Shown here: piece by piece, positions 1-13,300 of the stretch
Layout: every line of letters starts with the position of its first letter
How positions within the stretch are numbered: the stretch's first letter is position 1
Assembly (NCBI GenBank): GCA_013399695.1
Contig: VXAU01002310.1
Span: forward strand, 62,001-126,000
Direction: 5' to 3'
From: Formicarius rufipectus
Taxonomy: Eukaryota; Chordata; Aves; Passeriformes; Formicariidae
Length of the DNA: 64,000 nucleotides
Program-made: the position numbers and the translations under genes
The notes under the pieces: generated by a model
The model's database searches: none
What the model saw: only the letters and a program-made list of their open reading frames with translations
Told to the model about the DNA's origin: nothing

Positions 1-1315
1 CCCTTACTTTAAACTGACCTTTCTACTTAAATCTGTTTCTCTTTTTGTCTGGAAGTTCTGTTTCCTTGTGACCTATCTTCTGCAAGTCCAGGTTTTTTCA
101 CGGTTGACGGAATGCTAAATGCGATAAAAATTATATAATGATTAGCAAAACTAGTACAGCAAAACCCCAGCACTCAGTAACTGATGAGCATAGAATTGGA
201 GAAGGAATGAAAGCACAGTTAGGCGGAATGGACAATAGTTTGTTCTTAAAACATGACATTAATAATGTTGTAGCTCTTTGACCTCGTTCTTGGCATCCCA
301 GAGCCCACAGTGGGAGTTCAATGTGCTGACCAAGGTATAACCCTTAATTCAAAGGAACTGCTGCTTGCAGAAGCAGGCTCTGCCTCATTGACTAGCATGA
401 TTTCACTTCAACTCTTAGCATTTGTGCTTGGCTCTGCTATGCAAAGCTTGGCACCAGCTGAACAAAATTTCCCTTTGACTACAGAGTTGCACTGACTTGG
501 GATGTTTCTAACTGGCAAACAGAAGGCATTGAAGAATAATGTGTTGCAGTCTCTTTTTGCATCTCCTGGATGCTGCAAAGCAGGTTATGATTGAAGAGCA
601 GCATATAGTGTATGTTGTTTCGTTCCGAAGGCACATTTACTCCAGACAGATCAGTGGAAAATATGATACTGCTCAAATCAAATGGATTTGATTGTAAGAC
701 ATGAAATGTCCTTGCTTGTTTGCCATCTCCTCACATTACAGTACAACGTATTTTCAATTAGGAAATGAGATGCTGAAATTACATACAGAGATGGGGAAGG
801 CTGACTGTGGGGGGGAGGTTCACAGCAGCAGCTGAGCTGAGAGCAGAAATTCATGCTGAGGGAGAGCTGTAACAGGTTTCTCCTCAGAAAATATGTGGAG
901 GTGGCATGAGCAAGCGCCTAGAAATGAAGCACCCTCTAAATGTGCAATGTTGATATGACACCATGCATGTGGTTTTAGCTAACCCAATGGATAAACCAAG
1001 CACTGACTCACAGTTTCACTCACATGTCTTTCCAACGCCAGCCTCACCAGACTGTACTGTTTGCAAGGCTGAAAATGAGCAGACTGAAGCTGTGGTGCCT
1101 ACAAGAGTCGTTGGGAGATGCAGAAGCACCATAATGGCTGTCAGGGGTTTGAATGTTTGCAATATCACAAGGCTGCCTGCAAGAGGCCTCACTTAGGGTC
1201 GTGAGAGCTGCACTGACAGGAGTGTGGCTATAGCAGAGAGAAGCGCATGCAGGAAGGGAATGGGAGGAGATACAGGAGCATGAAGGACACAGAGGGGATG
1301 GGGAGGGTTCATATA

Positions 1316-1533
1316 ACCACAGAATATGTTAAGTTTGAAGGGCACTCATCAGGATCATCAAGTCCAACTTCTGGCCCTGAGCAGGGCACCCCAGGAGTCA
1401 CACCAAACACTTCTTGAACTCTGCCAGGCTCGGTGCTGTGACCACTTCCCTGGAGAGCCTATTCCGGTGCCCAACAATCCTCTAGGTCAGAAACCTTTTC
1501 CTGCTATCCAACCTACACCTCCCCCAACTGGCA
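1316..1533 (-). mobile_element. CR1 LINE 3' fragment
   Basis: On the plus strand the segment opens with ACCACAGAATATG and continues with the reverse complement of the CR1 3' region. Recognisable blocks are AGGATCATCAAGTCCAACTT near 1350, the run about losing 'accaaacacttcttgaactctgccaggc' style sequence near 1405-1430, and GGTCAGAAACCTTTTCCTGC near 1485. The element therefore runs on the minus strand. It is 5' truncated and diverged, an old copy. Confidence 0.85.
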
Positions 1534-4500
1534 GGATTGACCTCTCATGAGATTTGAGTTAGCACAAACCTTGGTGCTTAGGTACAATTTGGAGGCAGTT
1601 GTCTGCAGCAGGTTTGACACCCAAATTCATCCACTGCTGAGTCTTCTTCATGTTTTCTTCATGTTAACTAATATCTCATTTTCTTGCTGACATGTTTAGG
1701 ATATACTCAGATATAAATCTAATGCTCAGCTGGCTCAGTCCAGCCCCTGACTTGTTCAGAGAGATGGAGGCATCACTTCTGACAAAAGCAGAATTCAAAA
1801 ACTTTAGAAAGGTTAAAACATGGAGCTTTGGACACAGAAAAGACAAAGCTATTTATTCAGGCTTCCCAAAAGATGCTACGTTTAGGTGCCTTAATATGTT
1901 TGATTCCCAGTTTCTATGAACAAGAGTGAGATTTCAAATGAAGAATTGAAAAGCAACTACAAGCCAAAGTTGGAGAAACAAAAAAATCATTTTCTCTTTT
2001 ATTTTCACTTGATAGACTTCCCTGACAATGCATACATTCCTACTGTGCATTGACATGTATGTGAGCTAGTGTTTCAATATCATCTCTTGCCACTAGACTT
2101 TGCATCTGTTTCAGAATAAAAGCTTTTTTGAAGCAGTTACATGTGTGTGCCAGTTTTCAGAAGAGCCAAACCTGTTTCACTCTTTGAAACCAATATAACT
2201 TGTAAATAGATTGTGTTCATCAGAAAATGCCCACTGGGCATTTTGTGTAAGGGTGGTAGTTATTAACATGTACACACACAAAAACACCCCAAATAAATTC
2301 TGCTATGTGTACCTAATCTGCTCTATTCAAATATATTCTGTTTCATCTACTATTTTGTGCAAATCAAACATTCCAGAATGGGCTGGTTTTAGTGCAGACT
2401 TGGGTCAAAGATGATAATTTCTGATAGATGTTATATCACATATTAAGCTGACTAAAGCAATTTGTTTACGTAAAGAAAGACCACTGAAATTCTGTAGATC
2501 TTCTGAGACTGTCTTTGATGTTCCTGTGCAAATAAATGGAAGAAGTCTTTCCTGTGCTGCAGGGGAAATGCAGATAGCATAAAGGCACTCTTTGTCATTA
2601 CCAGGGTAAAATTTCTCTCATGAACTTTAAGTTCTGACAAAGTCAACAGCATTTCCTTCTTTAGTGTTGATTTTTTTTGTGTGGTCATATTTCACATGGC
2701 TCAAGAAAAAGCAATTAATGCTGGTGTAGAAATGATAATAATGGAAGAAGTTATCAATTATCCTTGTATTGTTTAGCACCTTTTATATTATTGAAACTGA
2801 AAAGACCTACTAATCCCTTTTCAGCCATAAATGTGTTGTAGGTTTTATGGTTTGATCTAACTATATTTCAGAAATAGATAAGGAGATTTATATAATGATA
2901 ATCAGTATAGGCTAATGCTGACACTTGCATAAGCTGGAGTGGTTCTTCTTTAGGTGTCTTTGTTCTCTTCAAAATATGAAAGAATCTTACGAGCTGTGAA
3001 GTTCAAGCAGCTTACCCTTTGAGAGCATCTTCCTGCTCTATCATGCCTGACTCCTCAAACCTCTGTAATGAGGTGTCCTTTGGAGGCACCTCCTTCTCTC
3101 CTTAGGTTTTGGAAAGAATCTGGAAGGGAGATTTAGAACAGACTCTGGAGTTTACAGTAGCTAAAGTGCGGTGAGAAAGATCCCATAAAAAGTGACAATT
3201 TTATTTCTCTCCTATAATATTGAGGAGATTACAGACTTTATCATTCTGTAACTCTGCCTAGTTTTAAGTTTAAAGCAGAGCATTCTACGTATAGAGTTAT
3301 CCGGTCTCCTTTAGTGCTATAAACATGGTGCAGTCCTGGGTATTAGCTGCCTTATTTTTCAGGAATAAGCTTTGAGATTCCTTTTTAATCCTTTTTGGGA
3401 AGGATTTAGAGTGTGATCTGTCCATGGTAGGTCTGGGAAATCTGTGTTATTCCTTGTAATGCAGGAGAATATTGAGCAAAGTCAGGAGTAGAAATGAGAT
3501 GGGTAACTGGAGATGTTTTGAAGGCTCAATTATATCAGCTGAAGACAAGGAGGACAGATGATATGTCTGTGGCTATGAAAGCACCATTCAAGGTGAAAAC
3601 AAGTGAAATTAAAAGAAGAAAATTTTATGGGCTATGAAAATGTAAATAGTTGAAAAGTTGTTTCTAATTTATTTTAGATAATAAAATGTTATGAGAGACA
3701 TTTTGCTGTTTTTAGTGTTGTACAGTCCATGAATAAAGGACTGAGTTAAGTATTTCGGCTTTTTTATGCAGTTCTTTGACCCTGTGCATTTAGTGTGAGG
3801 ATTTCCAATTTGTAATAAATATAAATATCCACTGACACAGAGAAATCTTCCTTTCTCCTCTCCTTTCTTCCTACCTCTATTTTGCTGATTCTTTCTTCTC
3901 ATCTTCCTTGACCCAGCCCAAAATAGTTTCCACTGGTTAAGTAAAAAAGTTCATAGTCAGGGGAGCATCAGACATAGCAAAAGTAAGTGGTGGGGCTGTA
4001 TGGCTGAGAGCAGAGAGGAGTATGTGGAAGGATGGAACAAGACTTTTCCCTTTTGCTAGGAAAGTGTTCTCTCAACTCACTGTGCTGTCAAACCATAATC
4101 TAAGTGCTGTCAGTGAGTTAAATTCTTGAAGTTAGCGAAAATTTTCTCACAGTTTTTGAGAATTTTGAAATTCAGAGACAAAAATAAATGCTCTCACTGC
4201 ACATGAATTACCAAAGGAAATGTGGGAGATGTTTCAGCTCTTCTCTGGTCTAGTTCCTGATGGATCAGCACTTCGTGTCCTGTATCCAGAGGTCTGTGCT
4301 TTCAGATTTTAACAGTGCAGATTCATCAGCTTGCCATGCAAATACTTATTTATATGTAAAAATTATAATATAGACATTTACTATGACATTATAACCATGT
4401 AATATATAACCTGTAATACATATGCAAGACTGTACCTGACATGTGCTGGCAAATACCTGTCACAATGACAAAAAAAGTCTATGCTACTGTGCCACTGACA

Positions 4501-7500
4501 CTGTCTTTATTGTGCAAAATGCTTTTTGCACTCTTCATAGATGTGTCTGGTGTTTCAGCTGTAAAGCTGTAATGGGAAGTAAAGTCAGGTCTGTAGTAAC
4601 CTTTGTGTTCCATCATGAGCACTGTGTATGTCTGACCTATCTAGAGATGCCACCAAGTACATCCACCTGCAGCCTAGCCCTGTAGTTCTTTCCCTCTCAT
4701 ACAGCCCTGCGCTGGTCCATTGCTTGTACCAGACCCATGTCATACCCTTCCCAGATGCCTCAGCATGAGCTCAGTCTCAGGTAAGAAACAACCAGGTTTT
4801 TGCTGTTATCATCGGTATAAAGAAATGGAAAATTGATTCCAAAGGGGAACGTTTTGGAGAGTGATACTGTAGTTTCTATTCAGAGAGCTTTTCTGGCAAG
4901 CAGAGTTACTTCAGTTTGCTTCTGGAAGCTTAAATTCTATAGAAACAGAAGGGAGATACATACATACAGATATATGAAGTCCATGAAAATATATATGCAC
5001 CAGCACAGCTTATTTTTGACACTTCAATCTTTGAAGGCTGACACCATTCCTTTGAATCAGAGCCTCAAGTTTAAGTCCTCTGTCTTACCAATTGGAAGTC
5101 TTTTGGGATATGGTTCCTTTAAGATGTCTGCTTGGAAACAGCACAGAGAATTAAGTGCATAATAAGACACTTTTTAACTGCCTGTTTGTTTTCTTGGGCT
5201 GTTTATGTAATGAAAGCATTACTGTCACACAGTTAAAAGCAAAAGTAAACTTTATGACCCATGAAATGTTTTTGTGAAACAATAAAGAAGTCACTTGCTG
5301 TCCCAGGCAAGCAGGGGCACAAGATGGATGGCAAGTCTTGGTAAGAAATCTGGAATAATTGATCATGTGTGCATGGTGGAGAAGGTGAGGTAAGATGTGC
5401 CCTGTGAAAAGGACAGGCAGTTTCTGAGCCTCTTTTTGAAGAATGAGTTCAAATTAAATAGCTGAGCATCTCTGATGGTCAGATACAATGTTCCAGACTC
5501 TGCAGGTAGAACTTCACTATGTCATCATCATGACTAGACTTTGTGAAGGAAGATTTGGGAGGGTTTTACCCATGCTTGCTGCAATCTTCACTATGTGATA
5601 GCTTGGTACTGTAATATGTTTCTAGTATAGAGTGTATATATCTTGAGAAACCAATGCAGTCACTGTATACTGGAAGAGGATTTATGAAAATACAGATTTT
5701 GGTGTAAAAACACTTCTTGCTGATAAAACAGTCAGCTGTAACAGTCTTGATCTATGTCAATTTCACTATTTTCTATGAGGAAGCATAAACTTTTATGACA
5801 CATAGTATGCTGTGTATTTTTGGTTTCTTTTTCTCCCACTGCTCTGAACAGCTACCTGTGTTTAAGTGATGAAATGAGCTTATTCTAGTTTAATCAATAA
5901 AAGAGCATCCCATGAAAGGAAGCATGTCATGAATTCCTGTAATGCCAGCACTGCTGATCAATGACCCTAAGTTTCTCTCACTTTTGTTCCCTTTTAATAC
6001 TGTGTTTAGTTTTCGCTCCTAGACTGAATTTTATGTTCTTAAAACTTGTGATAATTTTTAATCATTTTTAGATAAGTGCTTTTGTTGATGTTTGAAAAGA
6101 GGAATTCTTACCAGTTTGTCATGCCTACTGGACTAAAGCTTGCTTAGGCTGATTTCAAAACCACTAGCATTTCTCCAGCTGTGAAATCCAGATGATTTTT
6201 TCACTCTTTTCCATATAACATCACTCTGTCTTCTAGGTATCTTTCTCTCATTCCAATTTACTCCCTTCTATCCCTTTCAAGTCTCAGGCAAATGACTGAA
6301 GAGAAGTTCAGAAGTGCAGGAGAAAAAGCACAAATCAGAGCAGCCATCATCAAGGGAATGAATGAATTATGGTCAGGATGTTGATTTTTGGCTGCACAGA
6401 TACTTCCTCATCTAGACTTCCTCTGTAGGCAGTGGGAAACAGACGCTATCAGAAGATGTTTCATAGTAGGTGTAGAAAGTTTCTGGAAATGTCTGGCTTT
6501 CCATTGACTACAGAGGATCACAGGTAATCTGACACAAATCCATATGTTTTAAGTAACTGAAGGTACCTATGATGAAGTCTACCACTGAAGAGAATTCTCT
6601 TAGCAGCTTCACCAAATACAAAACACTACAACTGGTGTCGCTCAGCAGCCTGGAAAAGAACTACTGCTTCACTTTGGATGGAGCACTTCAACATTCCTGT
6701 TTCAGAAATACATAATGAGGCTTCACACCCTGTACTTCCACTGAGCAGAGCCCAGCTGATTGCCAACATAGCCCCATCTGCTGTGTGAATGCCTGCTGGT
6801 CTGGTTTTTGGTGTGCCTCAGCCTATACTTCTGTCTGCACAAATGAATCAAGTAGCAATTGCACTGGTAATTTTGGTCTCAAAAGTAATCAGTTCATGTG
6901 GTTTGCCATAGAATACAGCAACACCCCTCTGTGAAAACAAAAAAGCTAAAATCCAGATGTAAACAGATGAAAAGGGGTTAAAAAAGTACACTGCTGAAAG
7001 ACTGTTCTTGAAAAAAATACTTTGGAGGTGCCAACTGATTCTGAATTTGACTTTGAAATAGGGACACAAGGATTTGTAAAACCAGGAGAAGATACCCAGA
7101 GAGCAGCTTTCCTTGTAACAGAACTCTGCACTGAACTGTCCTGAGAAGTCGAAGTGTTCCTCTACGTGGCACTAAGAATGTGAAACAGAGGGAAGGGGTT
7201 TGATCATACAGTCAGCACCCTAATGGGCAGGAAGAAAAGTAGAGCAGCTATTAAAAAAATATTTCTAAAAGGAACAAAAACATGGTGGAGCAGAGAGTAT
7301 GTATTGCACCTGCTCAAACTGGAGAGGGTCAGTCGTTAGGAGGGTAGTTGTATCAACTCAGACTAGGGAGAAAAAAGAGCAGTGCTGTTTGGATGAGCTG
7401 AGTAAAGCTGAGATGTGCTGCTTATAGAAGGAAAAGAGTCACTGCAGTAATGGTTAGTGGGATATGAACTGCCATCCTCAGGAGCTGTGGGGGCTTAAAA

Positions 7501-10018
7501 CAGCAGTGATAATAAAACTAACACTGCCCCAGGGGAAAAAAATATGTTTTTTAGGTTGCCTTTTGTTTCTTGTCTTGAAAAATGTGAAGAAAATTCAGTC
7601 CTTTTTTTATTATTATTATTTTTAATTGTTTTAGTAATATCTCCTGGACTCCAGTGTCTGGACTCTCAGACTCTACCAAACTCCCAGAAGACCTGATACT
7701 GCATCATCAGCGGTGGCATTTTTAACTGAGTCAAGACAAGCATTTTACTCATCAGTGAATGGATTATCTCGAATTTATTATGTGTTCATTTACACATATA
7801 TTGAGTTCATTCTCTGACTGCAGTGTAATGATGACTCCAGTTTCACAGTCTAAGTGCACAGAAACTGCTTGATATAGGTTATTTTAATTCTGTAGATAGG
7901 TCATCCTAGTAAAGATTTCCTTGTAAAACAAATTGAAATAATTTCCTAGCTATTCTAGGTCTGGGTTTGTAGCTGATATTAGATTATGAGAGAAGAAAGA
8001 ATGTATTCATCAGGTAACCTTTTTCAGTAATTTTGTTTCATGTTTCATAATGACTGTTGATTTAATTCCCACCATTCTTTCATTGCCTGAAGATAAAAAT
8101 ACAGAAAAATTTATCTTTATTTCATACAGCCTTTTTCATAGAAACTATCTTTAAATGCTTTATAAGGTTAGAAGAAAAGACAAGATGAATTACAGGAAGA
8201 GTAGTGCAAATAGTTTGGTATAAATAAAGGATTAAGAAAGCATTTATAGAGGATGAAACGAACAGAGAGACCTATACTAGGGAAATATCAGAGATAGCAT
8301 ACAAGGTATTATTCAGACAATACAACGTAAAGGCAAAATGTTTTCCTGCTACTTTTCTAGGTAAGCAGAGTTGCAGAAGACTTAAGCTGCCATACTCATC
8401 ACCTGTGAGAATGGCACAGCTGCTGACAGAGAGCAGGAAAGGAGAGTGGAAAGATGCTCAGTGGTGGAGGACTGGGAAGGTCTTGTAAGGAGCTTAACAA
8501 CGAGGGCAGTTTTGAACTATGAGCTTTCATGCCCTAAAGAGAAGTGTCAAGCAAAGATGGCTGTGTGAGCCACCTCCTGTTGTGGGACTCAGCACACCCA
8601 TCACACAACCTTGGGCATGTGTCAGTGTGGTCAGATGCTGACTTGCTCCATCTCCATAACTAACTGTCTCAGCAAATGGCACAAGTAAGGTTCCCAGCAG
8701 CTCAGGTACTCTCTTTATCTGACCAATAAAGAGGTAGTTCTTATGCTAAAGATCTCTATGTGGCCTTGGAGGAGCCAGACTAAGCAGACTCAGAACCTGT
8801 GCTCCCTTTCTTGTCTTACTGGACTGTGCTTACTTGGGCTGGATGAGGGCTGGGACCACTAAGTCACCCTGTTGCATATTTCCCATCCACAGACACTTCT
8901 GTGGTCCCTTGGCCTTGTATGTGGCCTAACTGATGACTTATCAGCAAGAGCTGAGCATCAATACCACTGGAAGTGAAAAAGAGAAATCAATGTGCTTTAC
9001 CAATGCCTACATATGCTAAAAATTCACTGTGAGTACCTAAGGTGTAACAGAAGGTATTGCAAATTCTGCCTTTCACAGTTTTGCCCTTCAGGATGTGGGG
9101 CACGAAAAAAAGATAATTTTTTTTCAAATGAAAATACCACCTAGATTTTTACAGTGGATTTTGATCTAGTTTTTTCTCTTTGGCATAATAATTTATAGCT
9201 CTCATGTGGATTCTGTAGGCCTTCACATTTGTTTATCTAATTAATTCAACCTTTTTATGCATGTGAGGTTGCTTAAATTTCTCATGAGACCTCTCCCCTG
9301 CCTGTGTTATGCCTTTTCATGTTGCTATTTTTCCTCATTATTTCTGACATGATACTTGAAAACTGGAGACTTCTTCACAGGCAGTAAAACAAGTCTTGTC
9401 AACCACAAACAACAAAATAACCCCAGCCCTTATGATTTATTCATTATGGCTAAAACGTAGCTTTTATTTTGATAATCCCTGAGGACTGAAAATTACATGG
9501 AACAGGTGAAACAACCTATTAGTTGCTGTCAACATTTCTACCTCCTTCCTTCTGTCATGTCTATGTAGTCTCACATTCTCATTTTCACAGGGTTTAGTGC
9601 TCATCATTCCTTACCGTTGTTCTCATTTAATTCATTTGAAGGAGCAAGTATTTTTCTGCCTATCGAGTGAATTGCACTGGTTTTCTCTGTAATTAGGTAA
9701 GCATGGGAGTTGGGATGCAAGGATGCAGCCCTTTGGGAGAGTGAGCAGGAGAAAGGGCTGGACAGCAGGGAATAAAACTAAGGGCTGCAGAGCAAGACAT
9801 TATTTCAGATGACAGTGGGCAGCTGCCTAGGCTCAGGTCTATGAACTGCATAGAGAGCAAGAAAACCCAAATCAAAGATCTGTGTTGTTCCTGATAATGT
9901 TGAACCGCACATGACTAAACTTGCTGGGTTCAGCAATGATTATGCTGTGGAAAGGCTGTAGTTTTTTAACTTGGTCACTTGACCTAAGCACGAGGCTTGA
10001 TCTGAATACCTGACAACA

Positions 10019-10350
10019 TGGAATCATAGAATCACAGAATGGTTTCGGTTGGAGGGGTCTTAAAGAGAAGATAATCTAGTTCCAACCCCAATACCTTGGA
10101 CAGGGACACCTGCTAGACCAGGTTGCTCAAAGCCCCATCCAGCCTGGGCTTGAATACTTCCAGGGATGGGGCATCCACAACTTCTGTGGGCAACCTGTTA
10201 CTCAATGTAAAGAGTTTCTTCCTAATATCTAACCTTAAATTTCCCTCTTTTAGTTAGAAGCCTTATCCTCTCACTAGATGCCCTTATGAAAAACCCCTCT
10301 CCAGCTTTTTAGTAGGGTTCCTTTAGGAACTGGAGGGCATAGTTTGGGCA
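10019..10350 (-). mobile_element. CR1 LINE 3' fragment
   Basis: It begins on the plus strand with the double terminal repeat AATCATAGAATCACAGAATG, the reverse complement of the CR1 3' end. Typical blocks follow: GGTTGCTCAAAGCCCCATCC, TGGGGCATCCACAACTTCTG, TTCTTCCTAATATCTAACC, and CCCTCTCCAGCTTTTTAGT-like sequence near 10300. It is a 5'-truncated copy in minus orientation, fairly well preserved compared with the copy at 1316. Confidence 0.95.
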
Positions 10351-13300
10351 GTCATGAAAGTCCTTCATCATTATGAATTTGTGTCAGTGTAACTGGTGCT
10401 GACCGGAATTGGCATTAGTGAATAACAAACATGACATAATGCTATCTCCTGTGGTGTGACCACCCTCCAGCAGGCACCTCAATTACAGTAGTGTCATTAC
10501 TTAAGAACCAACCTTTGGAAAAAATACCTTGTCAGACCATAAATTGTGAAGCACATTACCTGGTGTAGTGAGTAAACTCCTAATTGGCTCAGTTGTGAAA
10601 ACTTACATACTAGGAGCCTTGCCCAAGCTTAATTTTCATTACAGCAGCAAAACTTCTGTCCCAAGGGCAGGGGAAAGAAGTGGCTGTTATGTGAGGAGAA
10701 GGAACCACACAGGATAGAGATTTTTGAAATTAGAGAAAATTAACTCACAATTAAAAGCGCTTATATACAGTCCCATCTCACGAGACAGGCAGTGTGTACT
10801 TGACAGCAACATCTGAAATGCAATGAGTCTAATTATTGTAGTTTTATGGGATTTTAATTTGGTAACAGATGCAGCTCCTGGTTGAGATTGGTTTTTCCAG
10901 CTCCCTGGTTGCATCAGGGTGGAAAGTCATTTTCTGTATTGGATTTGTGGTAAGTTTTTGTAAACTACTGCTCTTACATCATCATCCTTATAGTACTGAA
11001 AAAGTGAAGCAAATTTATTTAAGCATATATTAAATTCTCATCTTGGAGATACAGGGAACCAGTAAAAAGACCCACAGAATTAAACTTGAATTTGGGGAAT
11101 GTTAGGGGGAGCCTACAAAAAACTGCCCCATGCATTTCTTTTCCAAATACTTTTGCTTGAACCTGTGTGTGGATAAAAAGGAGTTTACAAACCTGTGGCA
11201 AAACATTTACACAGCCTTTTGCAAAGACTTCCCTTTCTAGAGCAAAAAGTATTGGATGACAGTGCTTCTCAGTTTACATTGATGAGCATAATTTTGATTT
11301 TTTTTCCTCTGGAAAAAAAATCCCAGGGAGACTTGATGAACGCAAAATGCTTGGAGATATTGGAGGGTGTACAATGCAGAAGTAGCCATTTAGCCTGAGC
11401 AAAGTGAATCTGTTTGATGTAATGCAACTTGCTTCCCATAGTGAGGTAATTTCATAAAAGTTTGAGATTCAGTGTTTATGTGTAAGTGTGGCTGCAGCTG
11501 GAGTGGCCTCATCGAACTACCTGTTGGGTCTGGACAGTGGCCAACTCAACTCCAGATGCATGCCTGGGAATCACTGTGGGAGACTTAGTTGCCAGCTGCC
11601 TGTGCCAGGTGCATTTCTGGCAGGATAAAGCAGTCTGTGACCAGTGTCTGTGGCCACTGTGTGTCCCCTGTTGCCTTCACTAGTCTCACTTGGACAGGAG
11701 GGTGACAGTGCAGGCCAGTAGTGTTATATGCCTGCTGAAAGACAGGAGGTTGTCCAAGACAGGAGAATTCTGAGATAAAATGCATACCTTTTCTGAAAGA
11801 AGGCAGCATGCAAGAATTTGGCAGTCCAGCCTTTCACTAGTTTTGCATTTTTGAGTGTTTTCGTATTTCTGTGACATGTCTGAAGAAAGATAACGGCTCT
11901 TCAGTTAATACTGTGTACAAAAGTCCATGTGTTATTTTGCTCTCTCTTTTGCTGAAACACCTCTGTTAAACAGCTGTCTTTGGGGTTTAACTGTTAATCC
12001 CCCAGAATACAACTTTCAATGTTCAATAACTGGTTTTATTGCTCCCATTTAAATAATAAAATTATTGTGTTCTGTAGTAGAACCAGGAGTAAATGTTTTC
12101 TGATAGCAACAGCTCTAGAGAAGTCTGGCACAGCAATGCAACAGCAAAAGCAAAACAGTTTCTTGAAGAACTGTTTTTGCTATGTGTAATGAATAATTTT
12201 CCTGACAAAACATACTACTGTTACAAATGGAGATGAGATGATGTGATGAATCAGTATTTTTTTTTAAGTGCTATTTCTTTTACCTGTCAGTAAGGATCTC
12301 TATGTTTAAATGCACTGCTCTGCTTTTCCTGTTGGACAGTGCTAGGCTTGTGAACTCACAACTACAGCAGTCAGGAAAATTATCTTCTGAATTTACAACA
12401 GCTCTTCATTGGCTATCCTGCCTGCAGTTTTTAGAAGTAATTAATTTTGTAATTTGTTTACATGTTTGTCACATTCTCAATAAGCAGTGAGAGATTTGAG
12501 ATAATATAAATCTGTAATTTTATTTTAATAATTTTTTTTATGGTGGTATTCTTGTATTATTCCTTTTTTTATCTTGTGAATATATATGTAAGGCAATTTA
12601 AGTCATAATAACCCCTCAGTATCACATTCTGCCACTTTGGCGTTGTGATAAATTTTTCTTCAGTCAAGAAATGTTCTTGATTTCAAAGGGACTGCTCACT
12701 GTAGGCATGGATAAGAACAGCAGACTCTGGCTTACAACCTTTGACTTGCACACAACCCCTTGAATTGGTAGACGAACTCCACCATGACTGAGGGGTGCAA
12801 AGCCAATTCCATGCCTCCATTCTATACTGCTATTCACTGTGCTCCTTTGTACGTGGTCTCCTATAGCTATATGGTGAAACTGAAAGGCCAGCACACTCAT
12901 TAGGTGATTCAAGCTACCTCCATGAGTGGAAAACGTTGGTTTGGGAGTTGTAGATCATCAATAAGTTGCTCATGTGTGAAATGAAAAGCCACCTTGAGGT
13001 CAGCTTCCAGTAAATTCATCTTGAGCTCAGACAATTTGGAAACACCTGACTAAGCCCACTAATTATTTGATTGACTGCTATGACTTGAAAAACAAGATAG
13101 AGGTATCAGACAATAATGACTTAATCAGAACTTTTAAACGCTGTCACTTTTTCAAATAAAGAGATCAGGATCTGTAGCAAGTGCAACTGCTACAGGGCAG
13201 CACAGCCCACTGGTCTGCAGTATAGGAGCCCACAGCCTTCTTGGTTTGATGAATTGCATGCCAAGATCTTAGACAACCAAATTCATGAGACATGACCTGC